In this document: piece after piece, positions 7,227 to 14,408 of the stretch
Layout: every line of letters starts with the position of its first letter
How positions within the stretch are numbered: position 1 is the stretch's first letter
DNA from: Clostridia bacterium
Lineage (GTDB): Bacteria; Bacillota; Clostridia; Christensenellales; CAG-917
Direction of reading: 5' to 3'
Assembly (NCBI GenBank): GCA_024405515.1
Contig: JAKSOR010000010.1
Span: 1 to 38,180, forward strand
Length of the DNA: 38,180 nucleotides
Position numbers and translations under genes: made by a program
The notes under the pieces: generated by a model
Database searches by the model: none
Told to the model about the DNA's origin: nothing
What the model saw: the letters and a program-made list of their open reading frames with translations, nothing else

Positions 7227-7896
7227 CCTGAAGGAACTGCTTTAATTCTTCAGTCTTAGGATTTTCTAGAAACTCTTTGGCAGGGGCAGTTTCAATTATC
7301 TTTCCGTCTTTAAGGAAAATAACATAATCAGCAATTCTTTCTGCCTGTTTGACTGAATGTGTTGAGAAAATAAGGGTAGGGTTAAATTCGGAAATGTAAT
7401 CGTTAAGGACTTTTTCGGCTGTTGCTGTTGCCTGAATATCCATAGCTGAGGTCGGTTCATCTAGCAGCAACAAATCGTGACGGCATAACAAAGTTCTTGC
7501 CAGGGCAACTTTCTGTGTTTCACCTCCAGAGAGTTTTGATGCTTTTTTCCTGGATATTTTTTCTAAATCTAATTCTCTTAGGTATCTGTTAATGCGGAAC
7601 TTATAATAATCCTGTTTAATCGTTTTGGACTTCTCTAGGTCAGGAATAGCTATTTTTATGCTGTTTTTTACTGACAAATTAAAAGCATACGAACTCTGTG
7701 GCATATAACCAATTTTACCATAATAAACAAAAGTTTCCGTATCGTTTTTCAGCTGTTTTGAAAGGATAGATAAAAGTGTTGATTTACCACTGCCGTTTGT
7801 ACCGATAACAGCATAAATTTTACCTTCTAGGAAGGTAAATGAATCGTCAAGTACAATTCTGTCTCCGTATTTTTTCTTAGCTTTGATTTCTATCAT
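7219..7896 (-). CDS. tupC: Tungstate ABC transporter ATPase
   Basis: This is the ATP-hydrolysing subunit of the tungstate importer, bound to TupB at the inner face of the membrane. Walker A GTNGSGKST (about 32-40), Q-loop MPQSSYAFNLSV, signature LSGGETQKVALAR, Walker B LLLLDEPTSAMD and switch His in STHSVKQA are all present, so it should be active. It has 225 residues from the ATG at 7896, which overlaps the tupB stop as ATGA; a second in-frame ATG at 7908 is possible and would add four residues. Neither has a strong ribosome site, consistent with coupling to tupB. Tungstate specificity follows from TupA. Confidence 0.9.
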   Translation of the reverse strand: MIEIKAKKKYGDRIVLDDSFTFLEGKIYAVIGTNGSGKSTLLSILSKQLKNDTETFVYYGKIGYMPQSSYAFNLSVKNSIKIAIPDLEKSKTIKQDYYKFRINRYLRELDLEKISRKKASKLSGGETQKVALARTLLCRHDLLLLDEPTSAMDIQATATAEKVLNDYISEFNPTLIFSTHSVKQAERIADYVIFLKDGKIIETAPAKEFLENPKTEELKQFLQEK

Positions 7897-8585
7897 TTCT
7901 TTTTCCATAAACCGAACTGTAATATTGCAGCCACCATATTTGTTGCAAGCGCTATGAATAGAAGGATTATTCCAAGAGCCATTGCAAGTTCAAACTCGCC
8001 GGTATTATAGTTTAACGCTATTGCTGTTGTCATGACTCTTGTTTTATAAAGAATATTTCCGCCGACTATTTGAACAGCTCCTACTTCGGATATTGCTCTT
8101 GCAAAAGCAAATAAATAGACTGAAATTAACTGATATTTGCCTTCGTTGACCATAAGACCGAATTGTTTAAAACCATTAAGTTTTAGTCCTTTCATTGTCG
8201 GTCTCATTTTATTGACTATTGGGGTCATAGAGGTTTCAGTCATTCCGGCTACAATTGGTGTTATCAAAACAACTTGTGCTATGACCATTAAGTCAACAGA
8301 ATAGATAAGTTTAAGACTTCCAAACGGCCCGGTTCCAGAGAAAAGCAAATATAATAAAATGCCCACAAAAACAGGCGGAAGTCCCATTAATGTGCGCATT
8401 ATTATTACAATTACTTTTTTGCCATAAAACTCGTGAGATGCTACTAATAAGCCAATAAGCACTCCTAAAAGGAGTGCTATTGCTGAACTTGTAAATGCCA
8501 TTCTAAGCGTTGTATTTACAATGTTTGTGAGCAAAGGATCATTAGATCCCATAAGCTCGAATGCTTTTTGTAGCGCAAGTTTCAT
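7893..8585 (-). CDS. tupB: Tungstate ABC transporter permease
   Basis: A 230-residue membrane protein with about five helices. It opens with ALQKAFELMGSNDPLL, followed by TLRMAFTSSAIALLLGVLIG and LMGLPPVFVGILLYLL, typical of TupB/ModB-type permeases. The cytoplasmic EAA-like loop is around ARAISEVGAVQIVGGNI, which ends in the pattern seen in tungstate permeases. It forms the import channel with TupC. The ATG is 7 bases downstream of the tupA stop, and its stop overlaps tupC, so all three are one operon. Confidence 0.92.
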   Translation of the reverse strand: MKLALQKAFELMGSNDPLLTNIVNTTLRMAFTSSAIALLLGVLIGLLVASHEFYGKKVIVIIMRTLMGLPPVFVGILLYLLFSGTGPFGSLKLIYSVDLMVIAQVVLITPIVAGMTETSMTPIVNKMRPTMKGLKLNGFKQFGLMVNEGKYQLISVYLFAFARAISEVGAVQIVGGNILYKTRVMTTAIALNYNTGEFELAMALGIILLFIALATNMVAAILQFGLWKKK

Positions 8586-8592
8586 ATGTTGA

Positions 8593-9552
8593 TTATGCTG
8601 CTAAATAACCATCCTGTAAAGTAAATAAGCTGCCGCCGTATTTTGTTGTGCCGTAGAATGAAATTAATGCTTTAGCATGTTCGCTTGTCATCCAGTTGAT
8701 GAATGTTTCTGCAGCAACTGTATCGATTGTAACTGAACCTGCAGGTAATTCTTCTCCAGAAACTGAATCAATAAATTTTGCATCTGGATTTACGGCAATC
8801 ATTGTGTATGTGTTCTTAAGGTCATTATCCTCTTCGTAAATGATATGAAGGTTAGGGAGTTTGTCTCCTTCTGGATTGTTCTTGAATGAGAGATATGTTG
8901 CTTTATCTGTTAAGCAGTATCCATTCTTTTCGTTTGCCATTGTAAGGCATGCACCCATTCCCTGACCGGCTGAAATGTACCATCCCTTAATTCCTTCAGG
9001 GAGTTTTGTTACATCATCTGTGATTCCAAGTTCTGAATTCCAAAGGCCAACTTCTTTTGTATGTGTTCCGGATTTATCACCACGTGAAATGAAATTGTTT
9101 TCGTTGTTTGCAATTGTTGCAAATGCATCTTTAACTGATGTATAAGTGCTTTCATCTACTGTTGGACCTACGAGAACAAAGTAATTGTACATAAATGAAA
9201 TTCTTTCTGATTTGTAACCATTTACTTTCTTTCCAAATCCTGCTTCTACAAATGGCTCTTCCTGTTTCTTTGAGTGAACTAATATTACGTCCGCATTACC
9301 ATATTTAGCTGCATTGATTGCTGCACCTGTTCCAGCTGATGCAATTTCCCATTTATAACCGGTATCTTTTTCAAAGAATGGCTGTAAATATCCCATGAGT
9401 CCGCTGTCATTTACTGATGTTGTTGTTGAGATTCTAACTACTTTTACCTCTTCAGTTGGCTGTTCATCTTTGTTGCAAGCAACAAAAGCGAAACAAGAAA
9501 CCAGTAACACTGCAACGAGTACAAGTACTAAAACTTTCTTTGTTGTTTTCAT
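8593..9552 (-). CDS. tupA: Tungstate-binding lipoprotein of the TupABC transporter
   Basis: A 319-residue extracytoplasmic binding protein. A basic N-terminus and hydrophobic stretch lead to a lipobox FVAC with Cys26, so it is lipid-anchored. The mature part has the TupA fingerprint: STTTSVNDSGL (about 43-53), ASAGTGAAI, ADVILVHSKKQEEPFV, MYNYFVLVGP, RGDKSGTHTKEVGLW and WYISAGQGMGACL. The TTTS and RGDxSGTH segments line the oxyanion pocket in the family and separate it from ModA and from phosphate binders. It captures tungstate, matching the tungsten-type oxidoreductase encoded divergently. The ribosome site is AAAGGAG. A riboswitch-like leader precedes it. Confidence 0.95.
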   Translation of the reverse strand: MKTTKKVLVLVLVAVLLVSCFAFVACNKDEQPTEEVKVVRISTTTSVNDSGLMGYLQPFFEKDTGYKWEIASAGTGAAINAAKYGNADVILVHSKKQEEPFVEAGFGKKVNGYKSERISFMYNYFVLVGPTVDESTYTSVKDAFATIANNENNFISRGDKSGTHTKEVGLWNSELGITDDVTKLPEGIKGWYISAGQGMGACLTMANEKNGYCLTDKATYLSFKNNPEGDKLPNLHIIYEEDNDLKNTYTMIAVNPDAKFIDSVSGEELPAGSVTIDTVAAETFINWMTSEHAKALISFYGTTKYGGSLFTLQDGYLAA

Positions 9553-9592
9553 AAATTTTCTCCTTTATTTAATTTTTTTTGTTTTCATAAAT

Positions 9593-9617
9593 AAAAAGTC
9601 ACCTCGTTTGAGATGAC
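9593..9617 (-). terminator. Intrinsic terminator in the tupA leader (riboswitch expression platform)
   Basis: On the minus strand GUCAUCUC (9617-9610), loop AAAC, and GAGGUGAC (9605-9598) make an 8-bp stem with one U-G pair. A run of five U (9597-9593) follows. It lies between the aptamer and the tupA ribosome site, so it should end transcription before the gene unless prevented. Confidence 0.8.
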
Positions 9618-9654
9618 ATAAAAGCATAATAAAACCGCAAAGCAGATTTAAAAC

Positions 9655-9749
9655 CTAATCTTCTCAAACACGGAAAGCATAATCTTTTCAGGTTATACTC
9701 ATTGGCCTTGATGCATGGCTCGCTGCTTTAGCACCTTCGGCTTGACTAG
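9655..9749 (-). promoter_or_regulatory. Moco/Tuco-type (molybdenum or tungsten cofactor) riboswitch aptamer candidate
   Basis: The minus-strand leader of tupA holds segments I recognise from the Moco RNA family: GCCGAAGGUGCU, GGCCAAUGAG, AACCUGAAA and GCUUUCCGUG, in the family's order. The ends close by a P1 stem, CUAGUC (9749-9744) with GAUUAG (9660-9655), one G-U pair. UGCU-AA-AGCA makes an internal hairpin. The transcript should begin almost exactly at P1. Moco RNAs are known upstream of cofactor synthesis and transport genes, which fits tupABC. I cannot separate the Moco class from the tungsten (Tuco) class by eye. Confidence 0.8.
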
Positions 9750-9756
9750 CACAATA

Positions 9757-9785
9757 ATTATACAATATTTGACGTCGCTAATCAA
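9757..9785 (-). promoter_or_regulatory. Promoter of the tup operon
   Basis: On the minus strand TTGATT (9785-9780), a 17-base spacer and a perfect TATAAT (9762-9757). Start near 9750 places the aptamer at the very 5' end of the RNA. Confidence 0.75.
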
Positions 9786-9797
9786 CAGAAAAATGTC

Positions 9798-9826
9798 TTG
9801 CGCATATGCGCGTTTTATTTTATAAT
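9798..9826 (+). promoter_or_regulatory. Promoter of the AOR-cofactor operon
   Basis: TTGCGC (9798-9803), a 17-base spacer and a perfect TATAAT (9821-9826). Its -35 lies only 12 bases from the -35 of the divergent tup promoter and is overlapped by a 12-bp palindrome. Confidence 0.75.
9800..9811. promoter_or_regulatory. Palindrome 1, operator candidate over the AOR -35
   Basis: GCGCATATGCGC is a perfect 12-bp palindrome overlapping the -35 box, and it is GC-rich in an AT-rich region. Confidence 0.45.
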
Positions 9827-9840
9827 TTATACAAGTATGT

Positions 9841-9854
9841 GCGTACATGTACGC
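9841..9854. promoter_or_regulatory. Palindrome 2, operator candidate in the AOR leader
   Basis: GCGTACATGTACGC is a perfect 14-bp palindrome just after the expected start of transcription. Its centre is about 42 bp, or four helical turns, from the centre of palindrome 1. The remaining leader to 9878 holds only the ribosome site (TTGGAGAC). Confidence 0.45.
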
Positions 9855-9878
9855 GAAATAAATTTTTGGAGACAGATT

Positions 9879-11792
9879 ATGGCAACAAAATTCAAAGGCT
9901 ATGTCGGTAAAGTTTTAAAAATTGACTTAACCAAAAAAGAAGTTACAGAGTACCCGTTCTCAGATGAAGAAAGGGAACTCTTCCTCGGCGGCAAGATTAT
10001 GGCTGCAAAGATCGTTTATGACCATATTAAAAATATGGACGGTAAACTTGATCCGTTCTCACCTGAAAACATAATTGCAATCACATCAGGACCGTTAAAT
10101 GCTTGCGGAGCTCCGTGTTCCTCACGTTTCAATACATCCACAATCTCACCTTTAACTGGTTATTACACATCATCAAACTGTGGCGGTAACTTCGGTATGG
10201 GTATGAAGAGAGCAGGATACGATGCTATCGTCATCGTAGGAAAAGCTGATGAACATACATATCTTGTTATTAAACCGGATATGAAAGTTGAGTTCAAGAA
10301 TGCTGATGCTCTCTGGGGCAAAAAGACTGGTGAATCACAGGAATTAATTCCTGAAAAGGGCGATAAGTTCGTTATCGGACCTGCTGGTGAAAATCTTGTA
10401 AGATATGCATGCGTCGTATCTAACGAAAGAGCAGCAGGACGTGGCGGTGTAGGCGCAGTATTCGGTTCAAAGAATCTCAAAGGCCTTGTTGTAGAAGGTC
10501 ACGTTGCTCCTCAGATTTACGATAAAGCAAAATATGACAAGAACAACGTAAAATGGACAAAGAGACTTACAACACACCCGACAACAGGTAAACAGCTTCC
10601 GAACTTCGGAACAGCAGCACTTGTTGCTCCGATGCAGGCAAAACACCTTCTTTCAACAAACAACTACAGAAGCGGCCAGTTTGATAAATTTGATGATATC
10701 AGCGGTGAGACATTAACAGAGTCATACCTCAAATATAACAGCAACTGTACTTCCTGCCCGATCAGATGTGCAAGAATGGTTGATGTCGAGGGCAAAGTCG
10801 TAAAAGGACCGGAAGTAGAAACACTCGGACTCTTCGGACCAAATATTTTAAATAACAATATGCAGGCTATTCTCGATTGGAATAACCTCATGGATGAATA
10901 CGGAATGGATACAATTTCCTGCGGAAACACATTATCTTTCGCAATGGAACTTAATGAAAAAGGTATGTGGGATAACGGCCTCCAGTTCGGAAAGATTGAC
11001 AATATCGCAGAAACCATTGAATCAATTGCTTTAAGACAGGGCATCGGTAATGAACTTGCTGAAGGTTCAAAACGTCTCTCTGATAAGTTCGGCGGTAAAG
11101 AATTCGCAATGAACGTCAAAGGAATGGAACTTGCAGCATATGAACCGCGTGGCGCTGTAGGACAGGGTCTCGGATATGCAATTGCTAACCGTGGCGGCTG
11201 CCATATCAACGGTGGTTACCTCGTAGTTCTTGAAGGTCTCGGCCTTTCAGTAAATCCGTATACAACACACGGAAAGGGTGTTCTTGCAGCAATGTTCCAG
11301 GATCTTATGGAAGCTATTTCTGCTGGTGGTAACTGTCTCTTCACATCATATGCATTCTTCCCGTATTTCTTAATGGGAAATCCTAACGGATTAATGACAA
11401 AGATTGTTAACAAAGTTATGACTGAACTCGGACTTGCAATCAAAGCAATTCTGAGATTCGCTCCGGTACTTGCAATTCATATGCCGTTTGGTATGCTTCC
11501 TCATACAAAAGCAATTCAGTATGCAACAGGTATGAAGATGAATTTCGGTAAGTTCTTAAGAATCGGTGAAAGAGGATACAACCTTGAAAGATTAATCGAT
11601 GTAAAACTCGGCGTAACAACAGCTGATGATACACTTCCGGCAAGACTTACAACAGAACTTCAGATTGCAACAAATCCTAAGTCAAAAGTTCCTCTTGATA
11701 AACTTAAGAAGAAATACTATAAAGCACGTTTCTGGTCAAAGGACGGAAAACCTACAAAGAAACTCATCAAGAGACTCAAACTCGATTTCTAA
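9879..11792 (+). CDS. aor: Tungsten-type aldehyde:ferredoxin oxidoreductase family protein
   Basis: It likely oxidises an aldehyde (or reduces an acid) with ferredoxin, using a bis-pyranopterin tungsten site and one [4Fe-4S] cluster in the cytoplasm. Of its 637 residues, the N-terminal domain shows GYVGKVLKIDLTKKEV, SGPLNACGAPCSSRFN and GRGGVGAVFGSKNLKGL. The cluster ligands are Cys290, Cys293 and Cys297 (CTSCPIRC) with Cys486 as the fourth. YEPRGAVGQGLGYAIANRGGCH ends in His442, at the place of the active-site His of the archaeal enzyme. The usual DxxGLC before the last Cys is SAGGNC here, so the pterin contact is atypical. I chose the ATG at 9879 after GGAGAC; an upstream in-frame ATG at 9798 lies inside the promoter. 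The true substrate is unknown. It is first in the cofactor operon. Confidence 0.93.
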   Translation: MATKFKGYVGKVLKIDLTKKEVTEYPFSDEERELFLGGKIMAAKIVYDHIKNMDGKLDPFSPENIIAITSGPLNACGAPCSSRFNTSTISPLTGYYTSSNCGGNFGMGMKRAGYDAIVIVGKADEHTYLVIKPDMKVEFKNADALWGKKTGESQELIPEKGDKFVIGPAGENLVRYACVVSNERAAGRGGVGAVFGSKNLKGLVVEGHVAPQIYDKAKYDKNNVKWTKRLTTHPTTGKQLPNFGTAALVAPMQAKHLLSTNNYRSGQFDKFDDISGETLTESYLKYNSNCTSCPIRCARMVDVEGKVVKGPEVETLGLFGPNILNNNMQAILDWNNLMDEYGMDTISCGNTLSFAMELNEKGMWDNGLQFGKIDNIAETIESIALRQGIGNELAEGSKRLSDKFGGKEFAMNVKGMELAAYEPRGAVGQGLGYAIANRGGCHINGGYLVVLEGLGLSVNPYTTHGKGVLAAMFQDLMEAISAGGNCLFTSYAFFPYFLMGNPNGLMTKIVNKVMTELGLAIKAILRFAPVLAIHMPFGMLPHTKAIQYATGMKMNFGKFLRIGERGYNLERLIDVKLGVTTADDTLPARLTTELQIATNPKSKVPLDKLKKKYYKARFWSKDGKPTKKLIKRLKLDF

Positions 11793-11795
11793 GTT

Positions 11796-12041
11796 ATGGT
11801 TAATGTCAAATTCTTCGGAATAGCGAGACTTAAATTTAAAGAAAAAGAAATACAGATTGAAGCCGGAACGGTAAAAGAACTCTGTCAGGCTATAGCGGAC
11901 AGGTATTCCGTTCCCTTCAAAGATGTAAAACAGTTTCTTATTTATGTTAACGGAGTTAACATTGTCGACCTTAAGACTTTCAGAACTCCGTTAAAAGATG
12001 GAGATAATCTTATGTTTTTATCCCCGTCATCAGGTGGCTGA
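11796..12041 (+). CDS. moaD: MoaD/ThiS-family sulfur carrier protein
   Basis: An 81-residue ubiquitin-like protein that begins with VNVKFFGIARLKFKEKEI and ends in SPSSGG. The terminal Gly-Gly is the site that is adenylated and then converted to thiocarboxylate, to deliver sulfur for the dithiolene of molybdopterin. It begins three bases after the AOR stop and its stop overlaps the ATG of the adenylyltransferase that would activate it. This context favours MoaD over ThiS. In some AOR clusters this protein may serve the tungsten cofactor specifically. The large synthase subunit MoaE is not in this window. Confidence 0.88.
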   Translation: MVNVKFFGIARLKFKEKEIQIEAGTVKELCQAIADRYSVPFKDVKQFLIYVNGVNIVDLKTFRTPLKDGDNLMFLSPSSGG

Positions 12042-12667
12042 TGTTAGATTATTCTGCATTAAAGGAAAAGACTATACTTGTAGTCGGCTGCGGTGGACTC
12101 GGTGGTTATGTAATCAACGGACTTGCACGTGCCGGCGTTAAAAAACTCATCATCATGGATGGTGATGTTTTTTCTGTATCGAATATGAATCGTCAGCTTC
12201 TTTCGGGAAATAAAACTATCGGCAGAAACAAAGCTGAAGTGTATGCTGAGTTCATAAAAGAAAATCTCGGTATAGATATTGAATGCCACAGTGAGTTTTT
12301 TGGTGAAACCAACGCATCCGTTATTGATGATTGTGATCTTGTTATGGACTGCCTTGATTCAGTAAAAGACAGACTGCTTCTTTCTTCAGAATGCTCCAAA
12401 CGCGGAAAAATAATGATTCACGGAGCTATCGATGAAGAACAGGGACAGCTTATGATATGCAGGCCTGAAGATAAAAATATAGGCAGATTATTCAGAAATT
12501 CAACGGATTTTGAAGGCCATAAAACAGTTTGCTTTGCAGTAGAAACTATAGCAGCACTTCAGGTTTCGCTTGCATCCAAAGTCCTTTCCGGTAACGCGGA
12601 TGAATATTTTGGTAAGATAGTTGTTGTGGATCTTGAATCCACATCGGTTTTAATACTCAATATGTGA
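12041..12667 (+). CDS. moeB: ThiF/MoeB/HesA-family adenylyltransferase
   Basis: It activates the MoaD-like carrier by C-terminal adenylation with ATP. The Rossmann nucleotide loop VVGCGGLGGYV is at about 14-24, the acidic strand LIIMDGDVFSVSNMNRQLL supplies the conserved Asp and Arg, and LVMDCLDSVKDR is the second conserved strand. At 208 residues it is shorter than MoeB (about 250), and I see none of the paired CxxC zinc motifs usual in MoeB. It resembles the compact HesA/ThiF-like forms found next to tungsten enzymes. The ATG overlaps the moaD stop (TGATG). The ribosome site AGGTGG is inside moaD. Confidence 0.88.
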   Translation: MLDYSALKEKTILVVGCGGLGGYVINGLARAGVKKLIIMDGDVFSVSNMNRQLLSGNKTIGRNKAEVYAEFIKENLGIDIECHSEFFGETNASVIDDCDLVMDCLDSVKDRLLLSSECSKRGKIMIHGAIDEEQGQLMICRPEDKNIGRLFRNSTDFEGHKTVCFAVETIAALQVSLASKVLSGNADEYFGKIVVVDLESTSVLILNM

Positions 12668-12674
12668 GGAAATA

Positions 12675-13163
12675 ATGAGAAAATTTGCAGTAATTGTTGC
12701 ATCAGATACATGTTATTCAGGCGAGAATGAGGACAAAAGCGGTGAAAAAATAGCCGAAATTATGTCCGGAGCCGGTTATGAACTTTATGAAAAGGTCATT
12801 CTTCCTGATGAAAAGGATATGCTTGCTGATAAAATGCGTGAATATTCCGAGAAAAACATTCCGCTGGTTCTTACAACCGGAGGAACAGGTTTTTCAGAAA
12901 GGGATGTAACACCTGAGGCAACAAAGGCTGTAATAGATAAGGAAACACTCGGTATTGCTGAAGCAATAAGGCTGAAATCTCTTGAAAAAACAGATAAAGC
13001 CATGCTTTCAAGGGCAACAGCCGGAATTGCAAAAAAAACACTAATTATCAATCTGCCAGGCTCGGTAAAAGCGGTGACAGAAAGCCTTGAAGTAATTCTC
13101 GGTGCAGTGGGGCACGGACTTGATATTATGCTTGGTGAAGCATCTAACTGCGGAAGGAAATAA
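12675..13163 (+). CDS. mogA: Molybdopterin adenylyltransferase (MogA/MoaB family)
   Basis: It adenylates molybdopterin to prepare it for metal insertion. The 162-residue protein has the family core: ASDTCYSGENEDKSG near the N-terminus, LTTGGTGFSERDVTPEAT (about 66-83) that forms the pterin-binding loop, and INLPGSVKAVTESL near the end. Length and motifs fit the stand-alone MogA/MoaB type. GAGGAAAT precedes the ATG, and the stop overlaps the start of moeA by one base. Its substrate would be the pterin made by MoaA, MoaC and the synthase, and its product goes to one of the two MoeA proteins. Confidence 0.93.
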   Translation: MRKFAVIVASDTCYSGENEDKSGEKIAEIMSGAGYELYEKVILPDEKDMLADKMREYSEKNIPLVLTTGGTGFSERDVTPEATKAVIDKETLGIAEAIRLKSLEKTDKAMLSRATAGIAKKTLIINLPGSVKAVTESLEVILGAVGHGLDIMLGEASNCGRK

Positions 13164-14398
13164 TGGATTTTTTCAAAGTAATAAGCGAAACAGAATCGAA
13201 GAAAATTGTAAAAGATAACCTCACGCGTGAGGTTTTGTCTTTTCATAAAGAAAATATTCTGTCTGCTCTTAATAAAATTGTGGCAGAAGATATATATTCT
13301 CCTTCAGAACTGCCGCTTTATAACAGATCCACTGTTGACGGATATGCATGTACCGCACAGGATGTTTACTGTGCATCTGCCTCAGTTCCTGCATTCTTGA
13401 ATATAAAAGGGACAGTCGCAATAGGAGAAATACCGACTGTTACACTTAAAAAGAACGAATGCTGCTATGTATCTACAGGATCACTAATCCCTGATGGCGC
13501 AAACAGCGTTGTTATGATAGAAAATACTGAAAAATTAGGGTCACAGATTGCTGTATATTCTCCTTTAAGGCAATATGAAAACATTGTCAAAAAGGGTGAG
13601 GAGATAGCAACAGGTCAGATTGTTGCAAAAAGGGGTGAAACAGTAACTCCGTTCCTAATAGGTGTGCTTTCCGGAATCGGAATTGATGAAATCAGTGTTT
13701 TCGATGAATTAAGTGTAAGCATTATTTCAACCGGTGATGAACTTGCTTCTTCGGACGAGAAGGCCGAAAACGGCAAAATAAGGGATATTAATTCAAATCT
13801 TTTAAGCGCTTTTGCTTCAGATTACGGCATTAAAATCAATTCGGTTGAAAGAGTGAAAGATGATGAAAAAAAGATTTCTGAAGCTCTTATAAAAGCATCA
13901 GAGATGAGTGATATTGTACTTATGTCCGGCGGATCATCTGTCGGCATGAAGGACTTTACTCTGAAAATATTTGAGGACATTGGCAGCGTTTTAATACACG
14001 GAGTTGCATTAAAACCAGGCAAACCGTCTGTCCTCGGTAAGATAAATGATAAACTGATTTTCGGTCTTCCTGGCAATCCGCTTGCCGCTTCACTCGTGTT
14101 TAAGGACCTGTGCCTTGATACAATTTCAGAGATGAGGGGAAGAGAAATCAAACCTGAGTTTTATGCCGAGTGCAGTGTTAATTTTCACTCGACACCGGGG
14201 CGTACAACAATACAGCCTGTAACTGTAAAAGAAGAAAACGGCGCACTTTATTTCGAGCCTGTTTTCTTAAAATCAGCTCACATTGCAGCTATGCTTAAAG
14301 CTGATGGTTTTGTTAAAATATCGCCAGATTCTGAAGGTGTCAATGTTGGTGATAAATGCGCAGTATACGGGTTTTATAATTACAAAATGAGAGGATAA
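13163..14398 (+). CDS. moeA: Molybdopterin molybdenumtransferase MoeA (copy 1)
   Basis: It inserts the metal oxyanion into adenylated molybdopterin. All 411 residues follow the usual MoeA plan: N-terminal NRSTVDGYA (about 54-62), YVSTGSLIPDGANSVVMIE, ISTGDELAS, the linker with GKIRDINSNLLSA, the MogA-like domain with MSGGSSVGMKDFT, ALKPGKPSVLG and GLPGNPLAASLVF, and a C-terminal beta domain. The ATG overlaps the mogA stop. A second MoeA with an extra domain follows directly. Two MoeA genes together are often taken to mean separate handling of Mo and W, or of two steps; which copy serves tungsten cannot be told here. Confidence 0.95.
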   Translation: MDFFKVISETESKKIVKDNLTREVLSFHKENILSALNKIVAEDIYSPSELPLYNRSTVDGYACTAQDVYCASASVPAFLNIKGTVAIGEIPTVTLKKNECCYVSTGSLIPDGANSVVMIENTEKLGSQIAVYSPLRQYENIVKKGEEIATGQIVAKRGETVTPFLIGVLSGIGIDEISVFDELSVSIISTGDELASSDEKAENGKIRDINSNLLSAFASDYGIKINSVERVKDDEKKISEALIKASEMSDIVLMSGGSSVGMKDFTLKIFEDIGSVLIHGVALKPGKPSVLGKINDKLIFGLPGNPLAASLVFKDLCLDTISEMRGREIKPEFYAECSVNFHSTPGRTTIQPVTVKEENGALYFEPVFLKSAHIAAMLKADGFVKISPDSEGVNVGDKCAVYGFYNYKMRG

Positions 14399-14408
14399 AC
14401 GTTCGGTT

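Noticed and set aside
9798..9878. N-terminal extension of the AOR from an upstream in-frame ATG
   Set aside because: It would start inside the promoter, has no ribosome site, and adds residues unlike the family; the ATG at 9879 has GGAGAC and gives the normal MxxxFKGYVGKVL start.
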